Shown here piece by piece: positions 18,315 through 27,004 of a stretch of DNA of 52,237 nucleotides. Positions within the stretch are counted from its first letter, which is position 1, and each line of letters begins with the position of its first letter. The stretch is from Schaalia sp. Marseille-Q2122. GTDB taxonomy: Bacteria > Actinomycetota > Actinomycetes > Actinomycetales > Actinomycetaceae. The notes below the pieces were generated by a model, which saw only the letters and a program-made list of their open reading frames with translations, made no database searches and was not told the DNA's origin. The DNA is taken from NCBI RefSeq assembly GCF_903645355.1, contig NZ_CAHJXR010000010.1:1-52237 (forward strand), in the 5' to 3' direction. The position numbers and the translations under genes are program-made.

Positions 18315-18857
18315 AACCACCTCTCGAACGTCTGTCTGTGCGAATCTCTCGACTTCGAGCAAGAGCGTCGAGATACACGCCCACTTCCCCGTGTGCGTCC
18401 TGCTTAACTGCCTGATCCTGCCCTCTTGGGCTGGGAGTAGGATAACTCAATGGTCTGGTCTCAATTCTTTCTTTGCGCCACTCGTTGCGAGGGTTGGCTC
18501 CCATGATCCATTTGTCGATAGCGGCAAGTGTAATACTCCACCTCACCAAAAGAGAAGATCTTTCACCGGCTACCTCAAACTGTTACCTAAATTTCCGGAA
18601 ATAGCCAGGTTACTCCCACCTAAATGCGTAGGTATCCAGGTTTCAGATTCAACGCTCATTAACGTCAGCGCAACCTCCACCGCTGCCTCCGGGTCGATCC
18701 AGAGTCTCCGGGCCCGGGCTTCGCAGATCGACCAGGCGACAGCGGTACAACCAGACGCGCGAAGTGCAACCAAGGCTCGCCGGTACAACCGGTCCGGGCG
18801 CGATCCAAGCAGCGGGCGAGGCATGAACCCAGGGTTGACAAAGGTGGCCGAAACACA
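18315..18857. other. Geneless stretch between unknown membrane gene and LytR_C gene
   Basis: No convincing gene. A 107-codon minus frame (18226-18549) overlaps the start of the downstream gene and lacks a clear ribosome-binding sequence. The tract contains a palindrome TTTCCGGAAA near 18590, two GGTACAACC direct repeats (near 18743 and 18779) and an imperfect long hairpin at 18680-18745. Its composition changes from relaxed to GC-rich near 18660, which may mark the edge of an acquired segment. Confidence 0.6.
18680..18745. other. Imperfect 66-bp hairpin
   Basis: CCGCTG (18680) pairs with CAGCGG (18740), GCCT (18685) with AGGC (18734), and GGTCGATC (18692) with GATCGACC (18726), nested in order around a GC-rich loop containing CCGGGCCCGG. 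It may be a structured RNA, an attenuator or the remains of a mobile-element end. Confidence 0.5.
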
Positions 18858-18859
18858 AC

Positions 18860-18889
18860 GGGGGGTGCGTCCTTTCGGACGCGCCCCCC
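18860..18889 (-). terminator. Terminator of the LytR_C-domain gene
   Basis: Thirteen bases (GGGGGGTGCGTCC) face 18877-18889 with one G-T type mismatch around a TTTC loop. Read on the minus strand the stem is followed by a T/G-rich stretch. It lies 29 bases beyond the stop at 18918. Confidence 0.75.
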
Positions 18890-18917
18890 AGCATCAGACA
18901 GTTAAAGCGCTCAGACG

Positions 18918-19529
18918 TTATCGCAGCAGGACAACGACGTCAGCATTACCCAGATCGGTGGTGTTGACAGCAACCGCGTCAATACCCAGGATTCGGGCGA
19001 TTTCATGGGCGGTGGCCTCCACCTGGGGGCTCTCGTAGTAGACCGTCGACACTTGGCTTTCCCAGCCGTCAGCATTTGCTGCGGTGGTACCAGGGAAGCC
19101 AGCCTCATTCAGGGTGCCGGCCTTGCTTGCAGCCAAGCCTTGAGTGTCCGTGCCATTGAGGACCGTGATCGCAACATTGTGGTTGATCTGCGCAGCCTGA
19201 GACTGGGGTTCGGACTGAGGTTGATCCTGTGCGGGTTCAGGAGCTGGTGCAGGGGCGGGCTCAGATTGAGGCGCCTCAACCATCGCATCAGATTGGGGTT
19301 GCGACTGAAGCTGATCAGAAACCGTCGGCACATCCGATTGTGCGGTGACCGTGCTGGAGCTGGTCAATAGTTGGCTTGCTCCCCAACCGAGCACGGGAAC
19401 AGCCACCAGGATCACCAGGAAAGGAATGACGTTCTTCCAGCGCGACGGCTGGGGACGGTGCATTCCTACCGGCATATCCTCGCCAGCAAGATCAAATTCA
19501 TCCTTGGGGTACTGAGAACTCACACTCAC
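18918..19529 (-). CDS. Membrane-anchored LytR C-terminal-domain protein
   Basis: This 203-residue protein has a short cytoplasmic N-terminus, one transmembrane helix ([22 protein letters not shown], about residues 31-52), a Gln/Pro/Ala/Ser-rich extracellular linker, and a LytR_C domain ([27 protein letters not shown] ... VVVLLR) of about 90 residues. In LCP proteins this domain follows the catalytic LytR-CpsA-Psr domain; stand-alone forms like this are widespread in actinobacteria next to ung or similar genes and probably act at the cell wall. No catalytic LCP domain is present. The divergent ung gene starts 115 bases away. Confidence 0.87.
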   Translation of the reverse strand: MSVSSQYPKDEFDLAGEDMPVGMHRPQPSRWKNVIPFLVILVAVPVLGWGASQLLTSSSTVTAQSDVPTVSDQLQSQPQSDAMVEAPQSEPAPAPAPEPAQDQPQSEPQSQAAQINHNVAITVLNGTDTQGLAASKAGTLNEAGFPGTTAANADGWESQVSTVYYESPQVEATAHEIARILGIDAVAVNTTDLGNADVVVLLR

Positions 19530-19643
19530 AGACTAGCGGCACATTGGCGAAATCTCGATGTTTACTGCCGAGCGTTGTCAAAAAACACACCCCAACACCT
19601 GCATACTCCCCTCCCTCACTCCGGTGCCCCTACACTGAAAGAC

Positions 19644-20330
19644 GTGACTTCATCGACGACGCCCCGCCCTCTGACTGAGATTATCGACCCCGGATGGGCT
19701 GCAGCCCTGGCGCCCGTAGAGGAGCGCATTCACGAGCTGGGAAACATGTTGCGCGCAGAAACAGCCGCCGGCCGCGGCTACTTGCCGGCTGGAACGGACG
19801 TCCTGCGCGCCTTCACCTACCCCCTCGACCAGGTCAAGGTGCTGATCGTCGGGCAGGACCCCTACCCCACGCCTGGGCACGCTATGGGACTCTCCTTCTC
19901 CGTCGCCCCCGGCGTTGCGCCACCGCGCTCGCTGGTCAATATCTTCACCGAGCTCAGCGCTGACCTGCAGATTCCCCGCCCGACCTCGGGCGACCTCTCT
20001 CCTTGGGCGCGCGAGGGCGTGTGCCTGCTCAACCGGGTGCTGACCGTTCAACCTGGCGAGGCCGGCTCGCATCGCGGACGAGGCTGGGAGGACGTGACCG
20101 CTTGCGCGATTGACGCCCTCGTTTCACGAGGCACCCCGCTGGTGGCGATCCTATGGGGACGCGACGCGCAAAACCTCGCCCCCCGCCTGGGGTCAACGCC
20201 GGTCATCGCCTCGCCGCACCCCTCACCCCTGTCGGCGAGCCGCGGCTTCTTCGGATCCCGGCCCTTTAGTCGCGCCAATGCCCTGTTAGTAGAGATGGGT
20301 GCTGAGCCCGTGAACTGGACGCTGCCCTAG
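19644..20330 (+). CDS. ung: Uracil-DNA glycosylase, family 1
   Basis: This 228-residue enzyme removes uracil from DNA to start base-excision repair. The catalytic-water motif [18 protein letters not shown] (Asp in GQDPY) and the minor-groove loop [18 protein letters not shown] are intact, and the WGRDAQ segment matches the family. I place the start at GTG 19644, which gives normal family length; the frame continues upstream without a good start. A TACACT hexamer lies 7 bases before the GTG, consistent with leaderless transcription. No role in the neighbouring locus is implied. Confidence 0.95.
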   Translation: MTSSTTPRPLTEIIDPGWAAALAPVEERIHELGNMLRAETAAGRGYLPAGTDVLRAFTYPLDQVKVLIVGQDPYPTPGHAMGLSFSVAPGVAPPRSLVNIFTELSADLQIPRPTSGDLSPWAREGVCLLNRVLTVQPGEAGSHRGRGWEDVTACAIDALVSRGTPLVAILWGRDAQNLAPRLGSTPVIASPHPSPLSASRGFFGSRPFSRANALLVEMGAEPVNWTLP

Positions 20331-20461
20331 TCCAGCGCAGGTCATTAGCGAAATAGGCACTTCGGCAAGTGCATCCCTCTCTTCCAATGTCCAGCGTAAT
20401 TGCCCTTCATTCATTATTATGAGTTTTCAATAGTCCTCTGCTTGTTGACGGAAGGGACACG

Positions 20462-20839
20462 GTGGCTGAGTTCATCCACGTTGTGCAGGGCGATTTCGAG
20501 GCTTTCGCCGACGCAATCGACAGTGTTGGCGATGATCTTGCCCGCCTCGACATTGAAGGCAATATGACATCGATCCACTCCACGATGCCCGGAGCGCGTT
20601 CCCTTTCCGCGTGGAGGGCTGCCCTTGATGCTGTTGCCCATCGCATTGATTTACGGGAGAGAGAGTGTCGCGACCTCTCAGCTCATGCCCTTCAGGCACG
20701 AGCGAATTACAGTCACAGCGATACAGCAGTGAGCCACGACCTTGATCATCTAGCAAGCGGTGACACGGTTCAGTCAACACCCGCAGCGTCTCCTGCTTTT
20801 TTTGATGCCGATAGGCTGCGAATGCGTTTAGGAGGTTAA
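20462..20839 (+). CDS. Small helical protein heading locus A (candidate T7SS partner/chaperone)
   Basis: This 125-residue protein is predicted mostly helical, without membrane span or signal peptide, and with no family I can name. The N-terminal ~95 residues have the size and heptad-like pattern of WXG100/ESX-type proteins but no WXG motif (SAWRAAL occupies a similar place). The C-terminal ~30 residues are Ser/Thr/Ala-rich. The GTG start at 20462 follows GGAAGGG. A TATTAT at 20415-20420 may be the promoter -10 box. Its stop overlaps the start of the large hydrolase gene (TAATG), so they are translationally coupled. That coupling suggests a dedicated partner for the hydrolase's helical N-terminus, similar to the small helical partners encoded before LXG effectors. 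Confidence 0.75.
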   Translation: MAEFIHVVQGDFEAFADAIDSVGDDLARLDIEGNMTSIHSTMPGARSLSAWRAALDAVAHRIDLRERECRDLSAHALQARANYSHSDTAVSHDLDHLASGDTVQSTPAASPAFFDADRLRMRLGG

Positions 20840-22596
20840 TGGTGTCCTTGACCTGGTCTGATGTGAAGTTATGGGCTCCGAGTGCACTTGAGCATGCCTC
20901 GTATGACGTTCGAGGCGTTCGCAGCCTATTGGAAGGTGCCTGCGATGATCTTGAGGGTGGCCGACGCAGGTTCATTTCTCAGGGCGAAGCACCCGATGCG
21001 ATCCGGAAGGCGAGCAAGCAGCTGATAGACAGCACCTCCAATCTGGTGGCTGACACGTCTGAACTCATGATGGCCTGCGCTGAGGCTTGCGATGGGGTAT
21101 GGCAGGTGCAGACCAAGGTGATGGACTGCGAGCAGCTCGCGCAGGTGAGCGGCGTGTACCTTGATCCGGTGACGGGCCACGTTGACGAGCGCCTGGAAGA
21201 ACTGGTTTCATCGTCAAGCTCACCAGATGAGGATTACTTTCTGCATGAGAAGATGGCCTTTCGTCGTCAGGCTGGTGCGGATTTACGTCAGATGGTGGCA
21301 GATACTTTGGCTTTGGCTGGGCAGGTGGATGCTGATTTTGCGCGCCGATTGGCCGCAGTAGAACGTGGTGTGAGTATTAGCTCTCATGCTTCGGCGTCAG
21401 CGCGCGAGGGCGCTGATGCGCGTTCGCAGGGGTTAGCGGATTTGCCTGATCCGAGCTGGTCGAGCACGGAAGTATCTCTGTGGTGGTCGTCTATGAGTGA
21501 CACTGAGAAGCAGTGGCTGGTCGATCATCATCCAGAGGCGATTGGCAATCTCGACGGTGTGGAGTTTTCCTGGAGGGATAAAGCGAATCGGGCGCGTATT
21601 GACCGGGAGCTGGAGGCCGCTCAGAAGGAATACGACGCTGCGAAAGCAGAGTATGATGCCGCGCGGCGGGAGTATCGTAATAAGAGAATTAAAGAAGAGG
21701 GTGGGGATATTACTTCCTTCACTCGACCAAAGCTTGACCCGCCTTCACGTGAGCGCTTCACCTTAGCTGAAGGACGATTGAATGATCTTAAAGCCGTGAA
21801 ACGGCAGTTTAGTTCCCCTGAAGCGAAGACTCTCAGCCTTCTCACTCTTGATACAAGCGGCGGACGCCTCCGAGCGGCTGTTGGTATTGGCGATGTCGAT
21901 AAAGCTGACCATGTTGGGGTCTTCGTGCCAGGTATGGGAACCAGGGTGGACTCGAAACTGGAGCAGTATGTTGCTGATTCAAAGCGACTAAAAGACTCTG
22001 CTGGCAGAGCACTTATGCTCGAAGGTCAAAGCTCAGATTCAGTGGCAATGGTCGCGTGGCTTGGATACGATGCCCCCGCTGAATTTGCCGATCCTGGGTG
22101 GCAAACGGTGCTGGATACCGATGCCGCGAAAGCTGGAGCCGAACGCTTGAGTTCCTTTACCGCCGGGATTGAAACCACGCGTGTGGCCAGTGGAACGACC
22201 GGAGCGCATCTCACCGTACTGGGACACTCATACGGATCCACAACCGCAGGCATCGCTGCTGATCACGCGATGACGAATACGATTGATGACCTCGTTCTCT
22301 TTGCCTCCCCTGGAGCAGGCGTTAGAGATACAGAGCTCTATAACCTGGATTCCTGCCAACCGCACGTATCGGGAGTTGACAGCGAAGACTGGGTACAAGG
22401 CCTGGGCTCAAGATTCCATCCTGATGATTTCGGGGGAAATCCAGTGGATATGCCAGGTTTCAAGCATCTGTCGAACGTAGCACCTGATCCTGATGGCTGG
22501 GGGTTCTTCGCTCGGCATGGAACAGAGATCTATCTTGCCGAAGGATCTGAAACTCTTCGTGATATGGGGCGTGTCATTGGAGGAACAAAGCGATGA
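20839..22596 (+). CDS. Large alpha/beta-hydrolase (DUF1023-type) with helical WXG-like N-terminus; candidate T7SS lipase effector
   Basis: 585 residues. Residues ~1-200 are helical and WXG/ESX-like in pattern. Residues ~235-330 contain an Ala/Glu/Lys-rich coiled coil (IDRELEAAQKEYDAAKAEYD). The C-terminal part is an alpha/beta-hydrolase of the DUF1023 (Abhydrolase_8) kind, with oxyanion region VFVPGMGT, nucleophile elbow GHSYGS (S464), LVLFASPGAG and a late HGTEIYL that may supply the catalytic His. No signal peptide is seen, so export would need T7SS. The ATG at 20839 has GGAGG eight bases upstream. It overlaps the first lipoprotein gene by four bases. Being sandwiched between a small helical protein and lipoproteins suggests a secreted lipase or esterase; the substrate is unknown. 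Confidence 0.85.
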   Translation: MVSLTWSDVKLWAPSALEHASYDVRGVRSLLEGACDDLEGGRRRFISQGEAPDAIRKASKQLIDSTSNLVADTSELMMACAEACDGVWQVQTKVMDCEQLAQVSGVYLDPVTGHVDERLEELVSSSSSPDEDYFLHEKMAFRRQAGADLRQMVADTLALAGQVDADFARRLAAVERGVSISSHASASAREGADARSQGLADLPDPSWSSTEVSLWWSSMSDTEKQWLVDHHPEAIGNLDGVEFSWRDKANRARIDRELEAAQKEYDAAKAEYDAARREYRNKRIKEEGGDITSFTRPKLDPPSRERFTLAEGRLNDLKAVKRQFSSPEAKTLSLLTLDTSGGRLRAAVGIGDVDKADHVGVFVPGMGTRVDSKLEQYVADSKRLKDSAGRALMLEGQSSDSVAMVAWLGYDAPAEFADPGWQTVLDTDAAKAGAERLSSFTAGIETTRVASGTTGAHLTVLGHSYGSTTAGIAADHAMTNTIDDLVLFASPGAGVRDTELYNLDSCQPHVSGVDSEDWVQGLGSRFHPDDFGGNPVDMPGFKHLSNVAPDPDGWGFFARHGTEIYLAEGSETLRDMGRVIGGTKR

Positions 22597-23237
22597 ATTC
22601 GCGAAGTATGCCCCGTCACGCGGGCATCTATATCAGTTTGCTAGCTACCGCTTCTTTATTAGCTGGCTGCGTGTTTGGAGGTAATGGAATGGATCGAGCT
22701 TTCGGCGACGGAGCGTTGCCTCTTGGCAAACGCCAGCCTATCGAGGAATACATTGACACCGTCGTACCCGCATACGGGGCGTTCATGAACGAACTCGCCA
22801 ACGAAGTCGGCGAACAACTCTATGTCTATGAGAACTCGATCCTGTACTGCATAGGAGCCGACAGACCAGAAAGATTCGACCTCTACACGGCCAATACCTT
22901 TCTCCCCAAAGGCCTACCCGTTGAACGCGTCAGAGAAATTGGAGACAAATACTTCTTCCCTATCGGGCTTGACCACGTCACCACCCCCGGAGACGAGAAA
23001 AGCACAGACATTTTCTGGCATGACCCTGAAAATGGCGGATGGGTAGTCATCTCTGTCGGCCAACGCATGGCCGCTGATGCTGTCTCCGGAATACGCCCCG
23101 GTAGTCTCAGCAGGGAGTACTGCGCCAACCCTCTTCTTCCAGACTGGGAGAAACCACTCCCCTCGATTGATGTGTACAACACCCTCCAGTCCGGCCAGGA
23201 GCCTCAAAGCAGCAGCCCGGCCCAATCCGGGAACTAA
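22593..23237 (+). CDS. Locus A lipoprotein 1 (candidate immunity lipoprotein)
   Basis: This 214-residue protein has a type II signal peptide with lipobox LLAGC (Cys26), so the mature protein should be anchored on the outer face of the membrane. The mature domain holds the RQPIEEYIDTVVPAYGAFMN block shared with the next two genes, then NGGWVVISVG and AADAVSGIRPGSLS blocks. A Ser/Gln-rich tail ends the protein. The ATG overlaps the hydrolase stop by four bases (ATGA), so it is coupled to that gene. No family name is assigned. It is the most diverged of the three paralogues (for example ADRPERFDLY where the others have different sequence). A role in protecting the producer from the hydrolase is inferred only from position. 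Confidence 0.85.
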   Translation: MNSRSMPRHAGIYISLLATASLLAGCVFGGNGMDRAFGDGALPLGKRQPIEEYIDTVVPAYGAFMNELANEVGEQLYVYENSILYCIGADRPERFDLYTANTFLPKGLPVERVREIGDKYFFPIGLDHVTTPGDEKSTDIFWHDPENGGWVVISVGQRMAADAVSGIRPGSLSREYCANPLLPDWEKPLPSIDVYNTLQSGQEPQSSSPAQSGN

Positions 23238-23249
23238 CAAGGACCAACC

Positions 23250-23900
23250 GTGTCAAACATACGCTCCCTCACAACCCTCACCCTCAGCCTGCTGCTCACC
23301 ACAGCCTTTTTATCCAGCTGCACACTCCTAAGCAACAGCGGACAGTACGAGTCTTTTGGTGATGGTGATCTACCGCTTGAGCAGCGCCAGCCTATCGAGG
23401 AATACATTGACACGGTCGTGCCCGCATACGGGGCGTTCATGAACGAACTCGCCAACGAAGCCGGGACAGACCTCTACATCTCAGACCACACGAACATGCA
23501 CTGCTACGATCTCACTGAATTCTCCCTCTACACTGCCAATACATTCATCCCTAAAGCCCTGCCCGTTGAACGCGTCAGGCAAATCGGCGATAAACACTTC
23601 ATCCCCCTCGGCCTTGATCATGTGACATCCCCAGGGGATGAAGAAAGCACCGACATCTACTGGCACGACCCAGAAAACGGTGGGTGGGTCGCCATCTCAA
23701 TAGGTGTATACACGGCCGCCGACGCCGTCTCCGGAGTACGCCCCGGCTCACTCACCCAAGACCAATGCGTCAACTTCACCTCCAAATGGGAAAAACACCT
23801 CCCCATGGACACCGTCTTCTTCGACTCACTCCAATCAAACGCCCAATCCGGCCAACAATCCGACCAAGCCCCCCAGAGCACCGGCCAATCCGGGAACTAA
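23250..23900 (+). CDS. Locus A lipoprotein 2
   Basis: This 216-residue lipoprotein (lipobox LSSC, Cys24) is a paralogue of its neighbours on both sides. The GTG start at 23250 follows AAGGA and lies 12 bases after the previous stop. The signal peptide, the RQPIEEYIDTVVPAYG block and the C-terminal half (VSGVRPGSLTQDQCVNF, KWEKHLPMDTVFFDSL) are nearly identical to lipoprotein 3, and the segment between residues ~72 and 90 (TDLYISDHTNMHCYD) is variable. The tail is Gln/Ser-rich. A single variable pocket in an otherwise constant scaffold would suit an immunity or receptor role. Confidence 0.85.
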   Translation: MSNIRSLTTLTLSLLLTTAFLSSCTLLSNSGQYESFGDGDLPLEQRQPIEEYIDTVVPAYGAFMNELANEAGTDLYISDHTNMHCYDLTEFSLYTANTFIPKALPVERVRQIGDKHFIPLGLDHVTSPGDEESTDIYWHDPENGGWVAISIGVYTAADAVSGVRPGSLTQDQCVNFTSKWEKHLPMDTVFFDSLQSNAQSGQQSDQAPQSTGQSGN

Positions 23901-23912
23901 CAAGGAGCAACC

Positions 23913-24569
23913 GTGTCAAACATACGCTCCCTCACAGCCCTCACCCTCAGCCTGCTGCTCGCCACAACCTTATTAACCAGCTGCACACTCCAAAGCAACA
24001 GCGGACACTACGAGGCTGCAGGTGATGGCGATCTGCCTTTGGCGCAGCGCCAACCCATTGAGGAATACATTGACACAGTCGTACCCGCATACGGGGCGTT
24101 CATGAACGAACTCGCCAACGAAGTCGGAGCACAACTCTATATAAGTGAGAACAGCCTCATGACATGCGTGGAATTAAAGCGCTTCGACGTATACAGTGCT
24201 AACACTCTCATTCCTAAAGCCCTGCCCGTTGAACGTGTCCGACACATCGGCGACAAACACTTCATCCCCCTCGGCCTCGACAAGGTGAGTACTCACAGTG
24301 GAGACGGCCTCACAAGCATCTACTGGAGCGACCTCGAAAACGGCGGCTGGGTCGCCATCACCATCGGACCACGCCTGACCGCAGACGCCGTCTCCGGAGT
24401 ACGCCCAGGCTCACTCACCCAAGACCAATGCGTCAACTTCACCTCCAAATGGGAAAAACACCTCCCCATGGACACCGTCTTCTTCGACTCACTCCAATCA
24501 AGCGCCCAATCCAGCCAACAATCCGACCAAGCCCCCCAAAGCAGCAGCCCGGCCCAATCCGGGAACTAA
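23913..24569 (+). CDS. Locus A lipoprotein 3
   Basis: This 218-residue lipoprotein (lipobox LTSC, Cys24) starts with GTG at 23913 after AAGGAG, 663 bases after the start of lipoprotein 2, so the two form a tandem gene duplication. It differs mainly at residues ~72-95 (AQLYISENSLMTCVELKRF) and ~125-145 (KVSTHSGDGLTSIYWSDLE). Its last ~11 codons match lipoprotein 1 (QSSSPAQSGN), not lipoprotein 2, which points to recombination among copies. It is the last gene of locus A; dtd converges from the other side 60 bases later. Confidence 0.85.
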   Translation: MSNIRSLTALTLSLLLATTLLTSCTLQSNSGHYEAAGDGDLPLAQRQPIEEYIDTVVPAYGAFMNELANEVGAQLYISENSLMTCVELKRFDVYSANTLIPKALPVERVRHIGDKHFIPLGLDKVSTHSGDGLTSIYWSDLENGGWVAITIGPRLTADAVSGVRPGSLTQDQCVNFTSKWEKHLPMDTVFFDSLQSSAQSSQQSDQAPQSSSPAQSGN

Positions 24570-24629
24570 AGGGCAGTTCAAGACGAACAACGTCAGCACA
24601 GGCAACCTGTGGTGCAACTTGGGTTGCGC

Positions 24630-25055
24630 TCAAGCCTCGACAAGAACAGTAAAGGGCCCGTCGTTCACAAGCTCCACCTGCATCATCGCCCCGAAACGCC
24701 CAGTGGCCACCTCGATGCCACGCTCACGTAGGCCTTCCACCACGGCATCAAACAAGGGCTCAGCCTCAGGGCCGGCGGCAGCATGCGACCATGAGGGGCG
24801 CCGCCCCTTGCGGGTGTCCCCATAGAGAGTGAATTGGGAGATCATTAGCACGGGTGCTCCCGCATCCAGGACAGACTCCTCGTCGTTGAGGATGCGCAGT
24901 TCGGCGATCTTCCGAACCAGGGTTTTTACCTGCTCGGCACTGTCCCCCTTCGCAACGCCGAGAAGGACCACGAGACCAGGCCGGTCAATAGCACCGACGA
25001 TTTCATCGTCAACGCGAACGACTCCGCGGGTTGCCCGCTGAATAACGGCGCGCAT
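24630..25055 (-). CDS. dtd: D-aminoacyl-tRNA deacylase
   Basis: This 141-residue enzyme hydrolyses D-amino acids (and glycine from tRNA-Ala) off mischarged tRNA. The SQFTLYGD motif with catalytic environment and the Gly-Pro motif (NDGPFT, with cis-Pro proofreading pair) are both visible, and the length is canonical. The start context is [11 protein letters not shown], the family's usual N-terminus. It is on the minus strand downstream of ygfZ (112-bp gap), so it may be transcribed with it. Confidence 0.95.
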   Translation of the reverse strand: MRAVIQRATRGVVRVDDEIVGAIDRPGLVVLLGVAKGDSAEQVKTLVRKIAELRILNDEESVLDAGAPVLMISQFTLYGDTRKGRRPSWSHAAAGPEAEPLFDAVVEGLRERGIEVATGRFGAMMQVELVNDGPFTVLVEA

Positions 25056-25167
25056 AGCGCCACCCCTTTCACTCGTCCTTCACAGCTGTGCGGCAGGCTC
25101 ACCCATCATGCGTGGCCTGCACCAACATCATCCGAACCAGCATGGTCCGATGCCGACCGTCCCCCGG

Positions 25168-26349
25168 TCAGCGCGGCGACAAGCCTCCCGACGCCGAACC
25201 ACGCATATCCGGGCGGCGCAGTTCCGAACGCGCCAGCCCCGCACCTGGACGCTCCTCTGGCGAGGCATCCGCCTTACCGTCCACCGGCACAATCACTTCC
25301 TGAGCTGCCGCCACGCCCTCAAGGTCAAAGACCTCGTCAACGGGAACATTGCGCGCCACCAGAGCCAGCGCGATGGGGCCCTCGTCAGCGTGGCGGGCAA
25401 CTGATGTCACGACACCCACCTGGCGGGCTCCGCGCATGATCGCCGTGCCAACAGCGGGCAGCTCGCCTCGAGATCCATCAAGTTGCAAGGCAACGAGGCG
25501 GCGCGGCGGTCGGCCCAAGTTCAGCACACGCGCCACGGATTCTTGCCCGCGGTAGCAGCCCTTGGCGATGTGAACGGCGGTGCGTAGCCAGTCCACCTCC
25601 GCTGGGATCGTGCGTTCGTCCGTGTCGAAACCGTGACGGGGACGCCATGAGGCAATACGCACAGCCTCCCACGCGTTCAGGCCAGCCGTGCGTTGTCCGG
25701 GCACAGCCAGCCACGCCTCCAGGGCAGCGCCGAGGGCATCCTCGGGCAGCATATGCAATTGTGCGCGGCGGTGGCGGCCAGGGTGGGCGCCCTGGAAGTA
25801 GGCGGTGCCGCCCTCGACAACCCCAGGCCACGGGTCATCCCAGCAGGCCAGCGCACCTTCCACAAGCGGCGCTTCCTTTCCGGTGCGCGTCACGGTCCCA
25901 ACAACGCGCAGGTCTGCGCGCACCTCGACCTCGACACGCAGGGCGAAACGCATGGAGTCCAGCCACTGCGCAAGAGGCTCGGCCTCGGACCCCTCGACGA
26001 TGAGGAAGGTCGTCGCACCATCATCAACGACTGCTGCCGCATATTCGACATGCCCTTGAGGGTCGAGGATCAGCAGTTCGCGAGAGTCGCCCGGCCCCAT
26101 GCCGGTGACGATTTGCGAGGCCAACGACGTCAGCCACGTTTGGCGGTCCACGCCGCTGACGGCGACGATCCCCAGGTCAGAGCGGTCAACGAGGCCCTCG
26201 CCCGCCTCCAGCGCCCACTGTTCCCCAGCGGGGTCGCCGTAGTGCAGGGGGATGGGTGGCACACTCAGCGAGGTGGACAGGTCCATCTCCGGGGTGAGCT
26301 GGTTGCTCAGGACTGCGCCGGGAAGGGAGGCAAAAGGGGAGGGCTTCAT
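25168..26349 (-). CDS. ygfZ: Folate-binding protein YgfZ (GcvT-like)
   Basis: This 393-residue protein is related to the aminomethyltransferase GcvT but belongs to the YgfZ/IBA57 group that supports iron-sulfur cluster enzymes. The diagnostic KGCYRGQE signature with its conserved Cys is present about two-thirds along (HIAKGCYRGQESVARVLNLG). The C-terminus has an extra Ser/Gly/Pro-rich tail of about 40 residues. The start lies three bases after the stop of the nitrobindin-like gene, so the two form an operon. Confidence 0.92.
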   Translation of the reverse strand: MKPSPFASLPGAVLSNQLTPEMDLSTSLSVPPIPLHYGDPAGEQWALEAGEGLVDRSDLGIVAVSGVDRQTWLTSLASQIVTGMGPGDSRELLILDPQGHVEYAAAVVDDGATTFLIVEGSEAEPLAQWLDSMRFALRVEVEVRADLRVVGTVTRTGKEAPLVEGALACWDDPWPGVVEGGTAYFQGAHPGRHRRAQLHMLPEDALGAALEAWLAVPGQRTAGLNAWEAVRIASWRPRHGFDTDERTIPAEVDWLRTAVHIAKGCYRGQESVARVLNLGRPPRRLVALQLDGSRGELPAVGTAIMRGARQVGVVTSVARHADEGPIALALVARNVPVDEVFDLEGVAAAQEVIVPVDGKADASPEERPGAGLARSELRRPDMRGSASGGLSPR

Positions 26350-26352
26350 CGG

Positions 26353-26967
26353 TCACTCGTTTTCTGTCGAGGCGGCCTCGGCGCTGTCTTCAACGCGGGC
26401 GAGGCGGCCGGAGATATCAACAGCGGTCTCCTGGTCGGCCAGGGTGTGTTCCTGAGTCCACATCATTTCCCCGCCGACGAGGCCATACATGCGGCCCTGG
26501 TGTTCGATCGGCTGCGCCTGAGCGTCGCGGGCGATCGCGTCGGAGATCATCTGTACGCGCGGCCCCATGCTCACGCCCGCCCACAGGACGGCCAGGCCGT
26601 CGGTGGTCGCAGCAGAGCCCATGAGTTCGCGGGGCTCGTACTCGCCAGGAGGGGGCAGTTGACCCGAGCCAGGAAGGACGCGCAGGTACATGGTTTCTTC
26701 ACGCAGCAGGTCGCCTGCGTCAAGCGCGGCAAGGCCTTGGAAGGAGTCCAGCATGGGGTCGATCTCAGCCCCATTGACGGTGGTTGCGGCGTAGATGCTG
26801 GTGGTCAGGCGCATCTGGGTGCCGCAAATCTCGGCGCGGATTTCCTCGATGACAGGCAGGTCGGGGGCTTCGCCCTCCTGGCAGAGCATGCCCCAGCCTT
26901 GCCAGGTGCCTAGCATCCAGGCGACGGGGGCGAGTTCAACGGGAAGGTTGTCAGGAATAACGATCAT
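26353..26967 (-). CDS. Nitrobindin / FABP-like beta-barrel protein
   Basis: This 204-residue protein has the WMLGTWQGWG signature (GxWxGxG type) near its N-terminus and an all-beta pattern, matching the nitrobindin/THAP4-like (DUF1794) family. Members bind ferric heme in a ten-strand barrel and can isomerise peroxynitrite. I do not see a clear match to the usual proximal His context, so heme binding is unproven. The ATG at 26967 is chosen because it places the signature at the normal distance; the frame extends upstream to 27042 over the neighbouring gene's end. It is followed after three bases by ygfZ. Confidence 0.8.
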   Translation of the reverse strand: MIVIPDNLPVELAPVAWMLGTWQGWGMLCQEGEAPDLPVIEEIRAEICGTQMRLTTSIYAATTVNGAEIDPMLDSFQGLAALDAGDLLREETMYLRVLPGSGQLPPPGEYEPRELMGSAATTDGLAVLWAGVSMGPRVQMISDAIARDAQAQPIEHQGRMYGLVGGEMMWTQEHTLADQETAVDISGRLARVEDSAEAASTENE

Positions 26968-27004
26968 GGCTCTTAGCCTAAGGTGTCCACCCTGTTTCTG
27001 GGGA

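Larger units (their letters stand above)
23250..24569 (+). repeat. Tandem gene duplication of lipoproteins, ~663 bp period
   Basis: The leader region (CAAGGA-CAACCGTGTCAAAC and the following signal peptide), a ~75-bp block coding RQPIEEYIDTVVPAYGAFMN and the last ~200 bp are almost identical between the two units. The shared 75-bp block also occurs in the first paralogue at about 22730-22810. Confidence 0.9.

Noticed and set aside
18226-18549. A 107-codon minus frame
   Set aside because: It overlaps 89 bases of the downstream gene, lacks a clear Shine-Dalgarno and resembles no protein I know; it could be a decayed gene but cannot be supported.
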